From Sulfolobaceae archaeon (GTDB taxonomy: Archaea > Thermoproteota > Thermoprotei_A > Sulfolobales > Sulfolobaceae): a stretch of 41,126 nucleotides of DNA. The position numbers and the translations under genes are program-made. Positions 16,302 to 25,434 of the stretch are shown here, piece after piece (the stretch's first letter is position 1; the number at the start of each line of letters is the position of its first letter). The DNA is taken from positions 1 to 41,126 of the forward strand of contig JAPYVG010000014.1 of the NCBI GenBank assembly GCA_028277025.1. The letters run 5' to 3'. Below the pieces are notes generated by a model that saw only the letters and a program-made list of their open reading frames with translations, had not been told where the DNA came from and ran no database searches.

Positions 16302-18587
16302 ATGTATATAGAAGGCGAAAGAGCGGTAAACGGAGATTGCGAATACATAGCCGATATACCAGATTTGCCCGGAACACTTTATATGGCAATTTATAGGAGC
16401 CCAGTAGCTCACGGTATTATTAAGAGAATTGATGTTAGTGAAGTTAAAAACCATGGTGGGATTGCTTTAACTCCGAATGAACTGGAAAGAGTTATAATTA
16501 ACCCTTTTCCCACGACTGTAGATAAGAGAGTAGATTATTTTCCTTTTGCTAAAAGAAAGGTACGTTTCGTAGGAGAGCCGATAGTCTTAGTTTTAGCTAA
16601 AGACCCCTATAAAGCAATAGACTTACTTGATTATGTTAGTGTAGACTTTGAGGAGTTAGAACCGGTTGTCACTATTGAGCAAGCTATCAAGGATGAGATC
16701 TTAATTCATGAAGAAGCTGGTACTAACGTTGTAATGGATAAGCACATGTCCTTTGGTAATCCGTCACTCTTCTCCAGAGCGGAAGTTATTGTTACTCATC
16801 CCTTTAAATTTGGAAGGCATTCAGCTATGCCTTTAGAGACTTTCGGTGTACTGGCTTCCTATACTGATGAGCTTAATGTTTGGGCCAATATTCAAGGGCC
16901 TATGCTACAAGTATATTTCATTAGTAGGGCGTTAAATTTACCTATAAACAAGATTAAGCTCAGAAGTCCCAAAGATATAGGTGGTAGTTTCGGTATAAAA
17001 TATTCCCTTTACCCTTATATCGTTCTTGTCTCGGCAGCGTCAAAATTAATAGGGAAACCTGTTAGATGGAATGAGAGTAGGACGGAGCACTTTATCGCAA
17101 GTAATGCTGGAGCTGAGAGACGAGGTACTGTAACAGTTTACTCTACTAAGGATGGTAAGATATTAGGTTTGAAGTTAGATTTCATAGAGGATGTCGGAGC
17201 TTATGTAAGACCACCGGAGCCTGGAGCTTTGTTTAGAGTACAAGGTAACCTTAACGGAGCTTACGATATAAGGGCAATAGAAGCTCATTACAGAGTAGTT
17301 TTAACCAACAAATCTCCTACTGGTTTAAATAGAGGTTATGGGGCTCCTCCGTTTTATTTCGCATTGGAAACTGCAATAGATCGTTTAGCTGATGAACTGA
17401 AAATTGATCCTTTAGAACTAAGATTAAGGAATTTAATCCGTGAGTTTAATAAAGAAACTAACGGACAGAAATTTTATGAGACGGTTAGTGGTGGTCTTTA
17501 CCCAGAACAGGAATACGAGAGAGTGGTTTTACAGATTAAAGAAGAATATGAGAAGTGGAAAAGCGTTAAACAAGTAGGTGTTGGGATAGCTGTTTTTGTC
17601 GAACCCTCCGGGACTAATTTAGCTTATGTTGATCTGGCAAGCGAAAATAGGAAATACCCACATTCTGCCTCAGCTGAATACGTTACTTTAACCCTTAACC
17701 CAGACGGTAGTGCGACCGTATTTATAAACGGTACTAATGAGGGTCTGGGTCATGAGACTACTGTAACTCAAATCGTTAATGAAGAGCTGGGTATTAAAGA
17801 TGTAAAAGTAGTAAATGTAGTAGATACTGAGTTACCATGGAATATAGCAAGTGGGAGTTATTCGAGTAGATTTGCACCAATAGTCATTAGTGCACTACTC
17901 GATGCAATTGAAAAAATGAAAGAAAGGTTAAAAGTTCTGGCAAAGAAGTACTTAGAATGCGAAGAGGTCGAGTTCAGTAATGGTAAGTTTTATGATAAAA
18001 ACAATCCAGACAAATACGTGGATATTAAGAAGCTAGTGTCAGCATATAATTGGGATCCCTCACAGTTTAACCCTAAAGAAGCACTTACAGTTACTGGTTA
18101 CTTCTATTCTCCCCTTTTAAGACCACCGGATAGGGATAAGATAAATTCCTCATTAGGCTATAGTATAAACGCTCATTTAGCTATAGTTAAGATTGAGGAC
18201 GGTGAAATAAAAGTTATAAAATATGTTGTAGCTCATGATGCCGGTAAGATTCTGAATAAAGAAATACTAGAGGGTATCATGATAGGTGGTATAGTTCATG
18301 GAATTAACATGGCATTGTATGAAGAGTTAGAATATGATGAAAGAGGAAACCCAATAATTACTACTTTCGACTCATATGAAAGCTTAACCCTTGGTGATTT
18401 AGTAGACCTAGACGTTAAATTCATTCACTTTGAAACACCTTCTAAATATATACCCTCAAAGTCTTATGGTGGTGGTGAAGGACCTATAATGGGTGCACCT
18501 GCGGCAATTGCAAACGCTATTTCTCATTTATTGGGTAAAAGGATTAGCGAAATTCCCATAACAAGAAAACTCTTAAGGGAATTATAA
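16302..18587 (+). CDS. Molybdenum hydroxylase large subunit (aldehyde oxidoreductase / CoxL-like, form II type)
   Basis: 761-aa catalytic subunit of a xanthine-dehydrogenase-family enzyme binding molybdopterin cytosine dinucleotide. Visible motifs: [17 protein letters not shown] in the place of the active-site loop, and [18 protein letters not shown] near the C-terminus with the catalytic Glu. True CO dehydrogenases have AYxCSFR in the active-site loop; this lacks it, so CO oxidation is not expected. Aldehyde (for example glyceraldehyde) or N-heterocycle oxidation is more likely. Its last base is shared with the next start (taATG), and together the two genes supply all three functional modules of the enzyme. 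Confidence 0.85.
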   Translation: MYIEGERAVNGDCEYIADIPDLPGTLYMAIYRSPVAHGIIKRIDVSEVKNHGGIALTPNELERVIINPFPTTVDKRVDYFPFAKRKVRFVGEPIVLVLAKDPYKAIDLLDYVSVDFEELEPVVTIEQAIKDEILIHEEAGTNVVMDKHMSFGNPSLFSRAEVIVTHPFKFGRHSAMPLETFGVLASYTDELNVWANIQGPMLQVYFISRALNLPINKIKLRSPKDIGGSFGIKYSLYPYIVLVSAASKLIGKPVRWNESRTEHFIASNAGAERRGTVTVYSTKDGKILGLKLDFIEDVGAYVRPPEPGALFRVQGNLNGAYDIRAIEAHYRVVLTNKSPTGLNRGYGAPPFYFALETAIDRLADELKIDPLELRLRNLIREFNKETNGQKFYETVSGGLYPEQEYERVVLQIKEEYEKWKSVKQVGVGIAVFVEPSGTNLAYVDLASENRKYPHSASAEYVTLTLNPDGSATVFINGTNEGLGHETTVTQIVNEELGIKDVKVVNVVDTELPWNIASGSYSSRFAPIVISALLDAIEKMKERLKVLAKKYLECEEVEFSNGKFYDKNNPDKYVDIKKLVSAYNWDPSQFNPKEALTVTGYFYSPLLRPPDRDKINSSLGYSINAHLAIVKIEDGEIKVIKYVVAHDAGKILNKEILEGIMIGGIVHGINMALYEELEYDERGNPIITTFDSYESLTLGDLVDLDVKFIHFETPSKYIPSKSYGGGEGPIMGAPAAIANAISHLLGKRISEIPITRKLLREL

Positions 18588-19876
18588 TGTTTGTACTCGG
18601 TATTCCTAGAAGTTTAAATTACATTAGGGTTAAAGATTTAAGCGAAGCATTAGAAGTAATTAAGGAAGGTAATTCTAAGCCTATAGCAGGAGGGCAGAGC
18701 TTATTACCTTTACTTAAGTTCAGAATAACAAATATTGATACTTTAGTAGATATAAATGAGTTAGATTTACGTTATATTAAAAGGGAAGGGAATTTTATAC
18801 GAATTGGCTCCTTAACCACCCATAATGAAATAGCATCAAAGGTTGAATTTCTGAGGAGTACTGCAATAACGATTGCAGATTTACAAGTAAGGAATAGGGG
18901 AACTATAGGCGGATCATTAGCCAATGCAGACCCTTCAGCTAACTATTATCCCTCATTATTAGTGTTAGGTGCTGAGGTAAAACTGGTTAGTAAAAGAGGG
19001 AGTAGGGTAGTTCCAATTATAGATTTTTATGTATCTCCATATACTACTCTATTGAGAGAAGACGAAATAATAGAGGAAGTAATAATACCTATTAAGGGCA
19101 AACTTTACTTTAAAGTTTTTAAAAAAGGCGGTTCCGCTTACCCCATTGCCTTAGTTTCAGTCCTTGAGCTAGAGAATAAGCTGAGAGTTGGCGTGGGAGG
19201 AGTTTTCGAAAGACCTTTAGTCTTTGAGGGTGAAAGCGTCAAGGATATAGAAAACGCGATGATTGACTCAAGGGAGAAGAGGTTAAGTGATGTTCATGCT
19301 GATTCAGATACGAGACTTAAAATAGCTCTTCAGTTACTAAGAAATTACAAGGACTTTAAGCAAATCCCTATCAAAGAAAACGTGGAAATCTCATGGAAGA
19401 GTGGGATTGGCCTTAGGGCAGAAGACGTCTATAAGATTGAATTAAATGTAAATGGTATAAAGGTGGAGGACTTGGTCGAACCTAGGACACTTCTATTAGA
19501 TTTCTTGAGAAAGAACGGCTTTAAGGAAGTTAGAAGGGGCTGTGATGAAGGTAAATGTGGTGCGTGCACAGTCCTCATTAATGGCCATGCCGTAAAGTCT
19601 TGTCTAATTTTAGCTGTGCAAGCTGTAGGACATGAGGTGAGGACTATAAAAGGCGTTAAGGATAGTGAGAGATTAAAGGAAGCTTTTGTAAAGAACTTCG
19701 CTTCACAATGCGGTTATTGTACTCATGGTTTTCTTATGACGGTTTACGACTATCTGAAAAACATAGATCCTACTGCAAATAAGGAGAGTTTGAAGGTAAG
19801 TATTAGGAATATATGTAGATGTACTGGATATGTGAACATTTTGAAAGCTATAAGAGAGGCTAAAGATAATCTATGA
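18587..19876 (+). CDS. Fused FAD (CoxM) and [2Fe-2S] (CoxS) subunit of the molybdenum hydroxylase
   Basis: One 429-aa chain does the work of two normal subunits. Residues 1-258 form the FAD-binding medium subunit, with AGGQSLLPLLKFR at 34-46 and RNRGTIGGSLANADP at 103-117. After a linker (about 259-282), residues 283-429 form the small subunit, with Cys 319, 324, 327 and 339 for the plant-type [2Fe-2S] cluster and Cys 375, 378, 410 and 412 for the second cluster. All eight ligands are present, so the fusion looks functional. Electrons would pass Mo -> 2Fe-2S -> FAD within the complex. There is no stop or frameshift at the junction. The usual arrangement is three separate genes. Confidence 0.9.
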   Translation: MFVLGIPRSLNYIRVKDLSEALEVIKEGNSKPIAGGQSLLPLLKFRITNIDTLVDINELDLRYIKREGNFIRIGSLTTHNEIASKVEFLRSTAITIADLQVRNRGTIGGSLANADPSANYYPSLLVLGAEVKLVSKRGSRVVPIIDFYVSPYTTLLREDEIIEEVIIPIKGKLYFKVFKKGGSAYPIALVSVLELENKLRVGVGGVFERPLVFEGESVKDIENAMIDSREKRLSDVHADSDTRLKIALQLLRNYKDFKQIPIKENVEISWKSGIGLRAEDVYKIELNVNGIKVEDLVEPRTLLLDFLRKNGFKEVRRGCDEGKCGACTVLINGHAVKSCLILAVQAVGHEVRTIKGVKDSERLKEAFVKNFASQCGYCTHGFLMTVYDYLKNIDPTANKESLKVSIRNICRCTGYVNILKAIREAKDNL

Positions 19877-19877
19877 T

Positions 19878-20153
19878 TTGCACTCATCGAAAACCTTAAC
19901 TAAATTGGAATTGATAATAAAACTGATGATAGAGGAATTACCTCCTTCAGCTAAATTAGTGCTAAAAGTTCTTGAAAATAAAAGGATTGTGAAGTTTAGC
20001 GAATTGCAAAGAGAAACTAATTTGCCTACTCGGACTCTGAGGTATGCTATAAGAGTTCTTAAAGAGAGGGGAATAATAAAGACATTGCCTTGCTTAGAAG
20101 ATGCTAGACAAAGGTTTTATTTGCTAGTTGATGAGTGTTATAAGCTCGAATGA
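19878..20153 (+). CDS. Small winged-helix DNA-binding protein
   Basis: 91 aa from a TTG start one base after the hydroxylase stop; internal starts (TTG 19905, ATG 19926) are possible. The core ELPPSAKLVLKVLEN, then TLRYAIRVLKERGIIKTL, is a winged helix-turn-helix of MarR/ArsR type with a recognition helix around residues 50-65 and a short wing. The position right after the molybdenum hydroxylase suggests that it regulates that operon, but this is inference. It might also control the VapBC promoter immediately downstream. Confidence 0.7.
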   Translation: MHSSKTLTKLELIIKLMIEELPPSAKLVLKVLENKRIVKFSELQRETNLPTRTLRYAIRVLKERGIIKTLPCLEDARQRFYLLVDECYKLE

Positions 20154-20158
20154 TTTTT

Positions 20159-20182
20159 ATATACTCGTATATACAAGTATAT
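20159..20182 (+). promoter_or_regulatory. vapBC operator: two overlapping 14-base palindromes
   Basis: ATATAC-TC-GTATAT (20159-20172) and ATATAC-AA-GTATAT (20169-20182) are each perfect inverted repeats, with centres exactly 10 bases apart, one DNA turn. This is the spacing expected for two ribbon-helix-helix dimers binding side by side. The left palindrome overlaps the TATA-like tttttatata, and the ATG at 20186 follows at once, so the mRNA is leaderless and binding would block initiation. Confidence 0.75.
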
Positions 20183-20185
20183 CTT

Positions 20186-20446
20186 ATGCAAGTAATAACT
20201 GTGAAAGTGCCAGATGAATTGTATGAGAAAATGAAAAAACATAAGGAAATAAATTGGAGTGAAGTGATTAGGCAAGCCATTGAAAAGAAAATTAATGAGT
20301 TGGAAAGTGTTAGGAGTGGGGAAGAGTTGTTGCACGAGTTGGAAAAACTGGGAATAAGAATTGAGGATTTAGTACTAGAACCGCCTCAAGGTGAAGACAA
20401 ATTTCAGAAAGAATTAAAGAGAAAATCTACGATACAAATGCATTAA
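20186..20446 (+). CDS. vapB: VapB antitoxin, ribbon-helix-helix type
   Basis: 86-aa antitoxin. Residues 1-45 (MQVITVKVPDELYEKMKKHK, then NWSEVIRQAIEKKI) form the RHH DNA-binding fold; the acidic C-terminal tail should mask the VapC active site. Start at ATG 20186 rather than further upstream, as the operator palindromes precede it. The last six or so codons (STIQMH) are read, in another frame, from a 29-base copy of the start of vapC, so the natural tail of this antitoxin was probably altered. Confidence 0.85.
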   Translation: MQVITVKVPDELYEKMKKHKEINWSEVIRQAIEKKINELESVRSGEELLHELEKLGIRIEDLVLEPPQGEDKFQKELKRKSTIQMH

Positions 20447-20512
20447 TATTTTAATTTGTCATGTGATTGAGAAATAATTATGAAGAAAATCTACGATACA
20501 AATGCATTAATA
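20420..20512 (+). repeat. 29-base perfect direct repeat across the vapB-vapC junction
   Basis: Bases 20420-20448 and 20484-20512 are identical, 64 bases apart, and contain the codons for VapC KIYDTNALI. In the left copy that reading frame closes after two more codons (F, stop) and has no ATG. It looks like a tandem duplication or an insertion that separated antitoxin and toxin genes which once abutted or overlapped. Confidence 0.9.
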
Positions 20513-20818
20513 AACATTTTTAAAAGCTCTAAGATGGATGAGGTAGATTATCTAATAACCTCTATCTTTAACGTCATAGAGTTCCCTCCGATCTTAAAAT
20601 TCGGTAGTAAACTAGTTATAATCTATCCAACTAAGGATGAGTATCTTTTAGCACTTGAGATGATGATTAGATTAAGAAAGATAGGAAAGCCCGTAGGAAT
20701 TACAGACTTAATGTTAGCGGCTATTGCTGTTCAGAGAGGGTTAGTTGTAGTGTCTAATGATAAGGATTTTGAAACAATTAAGGAAATAGAACCTAGACTA
20801 CAAATATTACCTTATTAA
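20480..20818 (+). CDS. vapC: VapC toxin, PIN-domain RNase
   Basis: 112-aa PIN-domain endoribonuclease. Acidic residues expected to bind Mg2+ are present: D6 (YDTNALI), Glu in NVIEFPP, Asp in GITDLMLAA, and Asp in SNDKDFE. It is somewhat shorter than common VapC proteins (about 125-135 aa), with a short loop in the middle. VapC toxins cut tRNA, rRNA or mRNA when not bound by VapB. The gene starts 33 bases after vapB, unusually far for this pair, because of the intervening duplication. The last 4 bases overlap the convergent amidohydrolase gene. Confidence 0.85.
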   Translation: MKKIYDTNALINIFKSSKMDEVDYLITSIFNVIEFPPILKFGSKLVIIYPTKDEYLLALEMMIRLRKIGKPVGITDLMLAAIAVQRGLVVVSNDKDFETIKEIEPRLQILPY

Positions 20819-21630
20819 AGATTGAGTATTCTTCTAGCGTTTTCTGAAAGGATTTTATTCTTTATGATAACGTCTAAACTCATTGAGTTGAATTCACTTA
20901 ACCACCTCTTAGGGCTTATTAGAGGGAAGTCGGAGCCAAAAAGGAACTTATCGGGAAACCTCTTAGCGTAATTCCACACTACTTGGGGGATATACTTAGG
21001 AGCCCAACCCGATAAGTCAAGGTACACGTTTGGTTTATGAATTGCAATAGCTATTGCCTCCTCAGTCCACGGCCAGCCGAAATGAGCAAGAACTATCTTC
21101 AAATTGGGAAACCTTATAGCAATTTCATCAAAATATATTGGTCTACCGTAATCAAGTCTTATATTGTTTCTAACTCCAGCTCCTATCCCAGAAGTGCCGG
21201 TGTGAAATACTACGGTCAATTCCTTTCTATCAATTATTTCATATAGTTTTTGAGCTCTTTCGTCTAAAGGGTGAAAACCTTGAAGCTGAGGGTGTAATTT
21301 TATTCCTTTAGGTTCTATTTCAGATATCAAGTTTTTCAATTCATCAATTGCGTTTTGTTTTAGTGGGTCTATAGAGATAAACTTAATCACTCTATCATCC
21401 CTTATATTTTTCACTACCTCATTGGGGATCTTCCTACCAAGAAATGTGGTAGAGTCTATGGGTAGTATTACAACTTGTTTAATCCCATTACTTTCTAGTT
21501 CGTCCAGCACTTGTTTAATGTCCTTTATCTCAATTTTTGAATTAAAATAACGTAAAGTAGGGTCGGCATATTCTCCTAAAAAATCTAAGAATTCCTTTAT
21601 CGGTGCGTGGAAGTGGAAATCAATACTCAT
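20815..21630 (-). CDS. TIM-barrel amidohydrolase (Amidohydro_2 family)
   Basis: 271 aa. The N-terminal HFH metal motif (residues 5-7), HPQLQGFHPL, HTGTSG, AHFGWPW and FGSDFPL mark the metal-dependent amidohydrolase-2 family, which includes decarboxylases (ACMSD, gamma-resorcylate) and lactonases (2-pyrone-4,6-dicarboxylate). It begins 4 bases after the acyl-CoA synthetase stop and belongs to the same transcript, so hydrolysis or decarboxylation of an acid precursor is plausible. Exact reaction unknown. Confidence 0.8.
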   Translation of the reverse strand: MSIDFHFHAPIKEFLDFLGEYADPTLRYFNSKIEIKDIKQVLDELESNGIKQVVILPIDSTTFLGRKIPNEVVKNIRDDRVIKFISIDPLKQNAIDELKNLISEIEPKGIKLHPQLQGFHPLDERAQKLYEIIDRKELTVVFHTGTSGIGAGVRNNIRLDYGRPIYFDEIAIRFPNLKIVLAHFGWPWTEEAIAIAIHKPNVYLDLSGWAPKYIPQVVWNYAKRFPDKFLFGSDFPLISPKRWLSEFNSMSLDVIIKNKILSENARRILNL

Positions 21631-21634
21631 ATTG

Positions 21635-23503
21635 TCACATTTGTTTCATTGCAGATTTTAATTCCTCTAGGATGCTCATATCATCTAATGTTGAAACGTC
21701 TCCTATTTCCTCATTGTTAACTATAGCCCTTATTAATCTCCTCATTATTTTTCCGCTCTTGGTCTTAGGAAGTCTTCTAACAAATATTACTTTGTCTACT
21801 ATGTACCCACTATTTCTTAAGTACTCTTTAATGTTATTTGCCAACTCGGCACTCTCTGCGTAACCCTTTTTAGTTACTGCGAGAACTAAAATTCCCTCTC
21901 CTCCACTCTCTTTTTTATAACCTACTGCAGCTGCTTCAGCTACAGCTGGGTGGCTTACTACTATACTTTCAACTTCTAAAGTCCCAATTCTCTCTCCAGC
22001 TTTAATTACGTCATCGGCTCTACCTAAAACGTATAGATAACCGTCTTCGTCTATGTATCCATAATCCCCAGTGTAAAATACTCCTTTAAACCTAGACCAA
22101 TATGTTTTGAGTATCTTCTCACCATTAGGGTCATTATGCATTTTAGCTAAAGCTGGAGAGATGGGCTTTAACACTATATATCCTTTATTTTTAGGTGGTA
22201 GCGGGTTACCCTCGTCATCGACAACCATGAAATTAGACCCTGGCATTCTTATACCCGCAGAGCCGGGCTTATAGGGGATTTCAGCTATTCCAAAGGGGGT
22301 CGCAGCTACTGGGAATAAGTGTTCGGTCATCCAATAGGCGTCAGCTATGTACACTTGTGGTAGATTATCTCTTAACCATTTCCAGGCTCCTACGTTTAAA
22401 GGCTCTCCCGTATTGAGTATTATCCTCAACGTTGAGGTATCCCCAGATTTGATCGACTCTTCGCCCAGACTTTTTAGAGTGTAAAGGGTGGTTGTTGAAG
22501 ACCAAACTATATTTACTCCGAATCTCTCAACTATTCGTGAGAACATATCGGCCTTATAACCTATGTAACCCTCATAAAGTACCCCAGTTAGTCCCATCAC
22601 CGGGATCGTGTACAAATTAGCCATAGGCCATACGGGCCAACCGAGTTCAGATATAGTCCACCAGACGTCATTCTCCCTAGGCCCTAAAAGGGATTTAAAC
22701 GCGTAGTTTAAGGCTATTACATACCCCGCTGTACTATGATACAATCCCTTAGGCCTACCGGTTGTCCCGGAAGTATAATAGATCGTTGATGGTTCATTCG
22801 ACTCTACTGGCTCTGGTTTAACTTCCACCTTTCCTTTTGGTTTTACTTCCTCATATACGATATCCCTTTTATTAACGTTAAAATCCTTATACCCTCTTTC
22901 TAAAACTAACACTTTTTCGACCGGCGTTTTCTCTTCATCCAACAATTTATCAACAAAATCTTTTACCCTTATTTCGTTACCATTTCTAAAGGTTTTAGAG
23001 ACTGTTACCAAGATTTTAGAATTACAATCGTTTAACCTATAAGCTAATGTAGGTTTGCTCAGTCCCAAATAATGGATAACTAGCGTTGCACCAAGTCTAT
23101 GTACTGCTAGTGAGAAATAGACCGCCTCTGGTATACTGGGCATTAAGAGGGATACTGTATCACCTTTCTTAACACCTAATTCCTTAAGAACATAGGCGGC
23201 TCTGTTAACTTCACAATAAAGATCTCTATAAGAAATACTTCTTGTCTCTAACTTCTCATTTATCCAGTAAAACGCAACCTTGTCAGCTTTATCCTTTAAA
23301 TGTCTATCTACCGCATTATAACAAATATTAGTTAACCCACCTACAAACCATTTATCAAAAGGGGGAGAACCCTCAAGTACTTTTTGCGGTTCTTTAAACC
23401 AGCTAATTAAGTTAACCTTTTCTGCCCAAAAACGTTCTGGGTTTTCGAATGCCTCCTCACTTAGCCTCTTTATTTTAGTTAATCCGTAAAACTCTTGACT
23501 CAT
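21635..23503 (-). CDS. AMP-forming acyl-CoA synthetase (acetyl-CoA synthetase-like)
   Basis: 622-aa cytoplasmic ligase that activates a carboxylic acid with ATP and CoA. The N-terminal ACS domain is followed by the P-loop YYTSGTTGRPKGLYH, the GEPLN motif, YTGDYGYIDEDGYLYVLGRADD and the C-terminal KTKSGKIMRR with the adenylation lysine. Acetate, propionate or another short acid is likely. A minus-strand TATA (agtatataataag, centred about 23530) lies 27 bases upstream, so the mRNA is leaderless. It leads a two-gene operon with the amidohydrolase and is divergent from an acyl-CoA dehydrogenase. Confidence 0.9.
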   Translation of the reverse strand: MSQEFYGLTKIKRLSEEAFENPERFWAEKVNLISWFKEPQKVLEGSPPFDKWFVGGLTNICYNAVDRHLKDKADKVAFYWINEKLETRSISYRDLYCEVNRAAYVLKELGVKKGDTVSLLMPSIPEAVYFSLAVHRLGATLVIHYLGLSKPTLAYRLNDCNSKILVTVSKTFRNGNEIRVKDFVDKLLDEEKTPVEKVLVLERGYKDFNVNKRDIVYEEVKPKGKVEVKPEPVESNEPSTIYYTSGTTGRPKGLYHSTAGYVIALNYAFKSLLGPRENDVWWTISELGWPVWPMANLYTIPVMGLTGVLYEGYIGYKADMFSRIVERFGVNIVWSSTTTLYTLKSLGEESIKSGDTSTLRIILNTGEPLNVGAWKWLRDNLPQVYIADAYWMTEHLFPVAATPFGIAEIPYKPGSAGIRMPGSNFMVVDDEGNPLPPKNKGYIVLKPISPALAKMHNDPNGEKILKTYWSRFKGVFYTGDYGYIDEDGYLYVLGRADDVIKAGERIGTLEVESIVVSHPAVAEAAAVGYKKESGGEGILVLAVTKKGYAESAELANNIKEYLRNSGYIVDKVIFVRRLPKTKSGKIMRRLIRAIVNNEEIGDVSTLDDMSILEELKSAMKQM

Positions 23504-23582
23504 ACTAATATAATTTGCAATTCTTATTATATACTTTACTTTAAATAATTACCTATTTTAGGATGTATTCATTATTTTATTT

Positions 23583-24713
23583 ATGAACGAACTAATACTC
23601 TCCTCGATTAAGGAGTTTGTTAGCAGAGAAGTAAAGCCATTAGCTGAGCGAATCGACCGGGAAGACTGGTACCCTAGAGAATTGGTAAGTAAAATGGGAG
23701 AACAAGGTTTTCTAGCTCCATTATATGAGGGACTAAGTTTGGAAGATATGGCTGTGATTATAAGCGAAACTGCGAAAGTAAGCGGTTCGTTAGCCCTCAT
23801 ACAAGACGCACAAGGAGAGTTAGTGGTAGAGCCCTTAAGAGTTTATAGTGATAATAAGAAACTAGTTGAGGAACTAGCAAAGGGCAAACTTATAGGTGCG
23901 TTCGGACTAAGCGAGCCTTGTTGTGGAAGTGATGTGGCGTCAATGGCTACGAGGGCTGAAAGGGTTAATGGTAAATGGATTATAAGGGGTAAAAAGATGT
24001 GGATTACTCAAGGTCTTTATGCAGACATATTCTTAATAGCAGCGAAGACTGGTGATAACGGTTTTAAGTCTATAACGTTGTTTTTAGTCCCTAGATCACG
24101 ATGCATAAAAACTAATAAAATAGAGGTGATGGGAAATAGAGGGACTGGCACTGCAGAAGTAGAAATTAACGATTGTGAGGCAGAAGAGGTAGTAGGAGAG
24201 GTTAATGGGGGTTGGAAGATTATAAAATACGCACTACTTGTGGGGAGGATTGCAATTTCTTCAATAGCTTTAGGATTAGCGGAAGGTGCTATTGAAGAGT
24301 TAGTACAATGGGCAGAAAATAGGAGAGTTTTTGGTACGAGATTAATTGAGAAGCAAGGTATTCAATGGAGGCTCAGTAAGATAATAGCTAATTTGACTGT
24401 AGCTAAGCGTTTTCTACTCGACGTAGTAAGGAATATAAGTGATGTGATTTCTGATGAAGGTAAGATAGCAGTATTAAAGTTTTTCTCAGCCAAGGTAGCT
24501 AATGAGGTAATAGATGAGGCGTTACAGTTGATGGGTGGTATGGGGTACGCTAAAGGTACAAGGGTTGAAAGGGCTTATAGGGACGTTAGGTTGACAAGAA
24601 TTGGTGAAGGTACTGATGAAGTTCAATTAGAAATAATATTCAAGGTACTAAAAAAACATGGAGTGAGTTATTTCTTCTCTTATTCTAGTAACTCATACTC
24701 TCAGCTAACATAA
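23583..24713 (+). CDS. Acyl-CoA dehydrogenase
   Basis: 376-aa FAD enzyme oxidising an acyl-CoA to the 2-enoyl-CoA and passing electrons to ETF. FAD/substrate motifs: GLSEPCCGSDVASMATRAERV, WITQG, then the C-terminal GMGYAKGTRVERAYRDVR and IGEGTDEVQ with the catalytic Glu in the usual C-terminal place. Length is normal. It is the only plus-strand gene in the CoA block. The spacer to the divergent synthetase gene is 79 bases. Its 3' end overlaps the convergent CBS gene by 29 bases. Chain length of the substrate is unknown. Confidence 0.9.
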   Translation: MNELILSSIKEFVSREVKPLAERIDREDWYPRELVSKMGEQGFLAPLYEGLSLEDMAVIISETAKVSGSLALIQDAQGELVVEPLRVYSDNKKLVEELAKGKLIGAFGLSEPCCGSDVASMATRAERVNGKWIIRGKKMWITQGLYADIFLIAAKTGDNGFKSITLFLVPRSRCIKTNKIEVMGNRGTGTAEVEINDCEAEEVVGEVNGGWKIIKYALLVGRIAISSIALGLAEGAIEELVQWAENRRVFGTRLIEKQGIQWRLSKIIANLTVAKRFLLDVVRNISDVISDEGKIAVLKFFSAKVANEVIDEALQLMGGMGYAKGTRVERAYRDVRLTRIGEGTDEVQLEIIFKVLKKHGVSYFFSYSSNSYSQLT

Positions 24714-25077
24714 CCGATAGAGCCCTTGTCAAATCCCTAATTGAGATCACTCCTATACATTTTCCTTCTTTTTCCACTACTAAATGCCTGATATTATTTC
24801 TCATCATTAAGTCATAAGCCTCGTATATACTCTTATTGTGATCTATTCTTATAATCTGTTTTGTCGCTATATCCATTGCGGGAGAATCATAATTTATCCC
24901 CTTACTTACGGCCCTTACTATATCCCTCTCGGTTATTATTCCAACTATCTTGTCCCCATCTTTCAGAACCACTGAACTAATAGAGTTTTCAGTCATGATT
25001 TTTGCTACTTCCCTTATTGTCGAGTTATGAGGCATAGAAATTAATCCTTTCTCACTTATTAACTGGCCTACAATCAT
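24685..25077 (-). CDS. CBS-domain pair protein
   Basis: 130 aa made almost entirely of two CBS motifs (about 10-65 and 73-127), each ending in the typical GIITERDIVRAV / GVISIRDLTRAL strand-helix. Such pairs bind adenosine nucleotides (AMP, ATP, SAM) and sense energy state. No other domain is attached. Its place between the acyl-CoA dehydrogenase and the ETF genes might mean control of this pathway, but this is inference. Confidence 0.85.
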   Translation of the reverse strand: MIVGQLISEKGLISMPHNSTIREVAKIMTENSISSVVLKDGDKIVGIITERDIVRAVSKGINYDSPAMDIATKQIIRIDHNKSIYEAYDLMMRNNIRHLVVEKEGKCIGVISIRDLTRALSVMLAESMSY

Positions 25078-25152
25078 ATATAAATTTATGAAATTATGAA
25101 ATATTAAGTTTTGCTCTTAAAAAACTTGATATGTTAAAAAAAGAAAACCTTT

Positions 25153-25434
25153 TTATCCATATCTTAACGCTATTCCAAGACCATATCTCGGGTACTTCCA
25201 GAGAATGTTATTAAACGGACAAACTATTTTACAAGCCCCACATTCAACACAGTTCTCATAAGACACTACCAACTTACCATTAACGAAAGAGTAAACGTTT
25301 GCCGGGCACACATTTATACAAGGATTTCCGTATCTTTCGTGGCATTCCTTACATTTCTGTTGATCTTTAATAACTAAATGTGGTACTTCATCCCTCTTAT
25401 ACCTTAATGTGTAAAGCCTTTCTTCTATTCTCAT
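25153..25434 (-). CDS. fixX: FixX-like ferredoxin
   Basis: 93-aa ferredoxin partner of the FixC-type ETF:quinone oxidoreductase. Cys motifs: CKEC...CINVCP near residues 28-45 and the complete CVECGACKIVCP near 62-73 binding a [4Fe-4S] cluster; the C-terminal ILWKYPRYGLGIALRYG is the FixX signature. Starts overlapping the fixC stop (ATGA, 25431-25434). Last gene of the fixAB-C-X operon. Confidence 0.9.
   Translation of the reverse strand: MRIEERLYTLRYKRDEVPHLVIKDQQKCKECHERYGNPCINVCPANVYSFVNGKLVVSYENCVECGACKIVCPFNNILWKYPRYGLGIALRYG

Noticed and set aside
16302..19876. Aerobic carbon monoxide dehydrogenase
   Set aside because: The large subunit has LNRGYGAP in the active-site loop instead of the AYxCSFR motif required of true CoxL.
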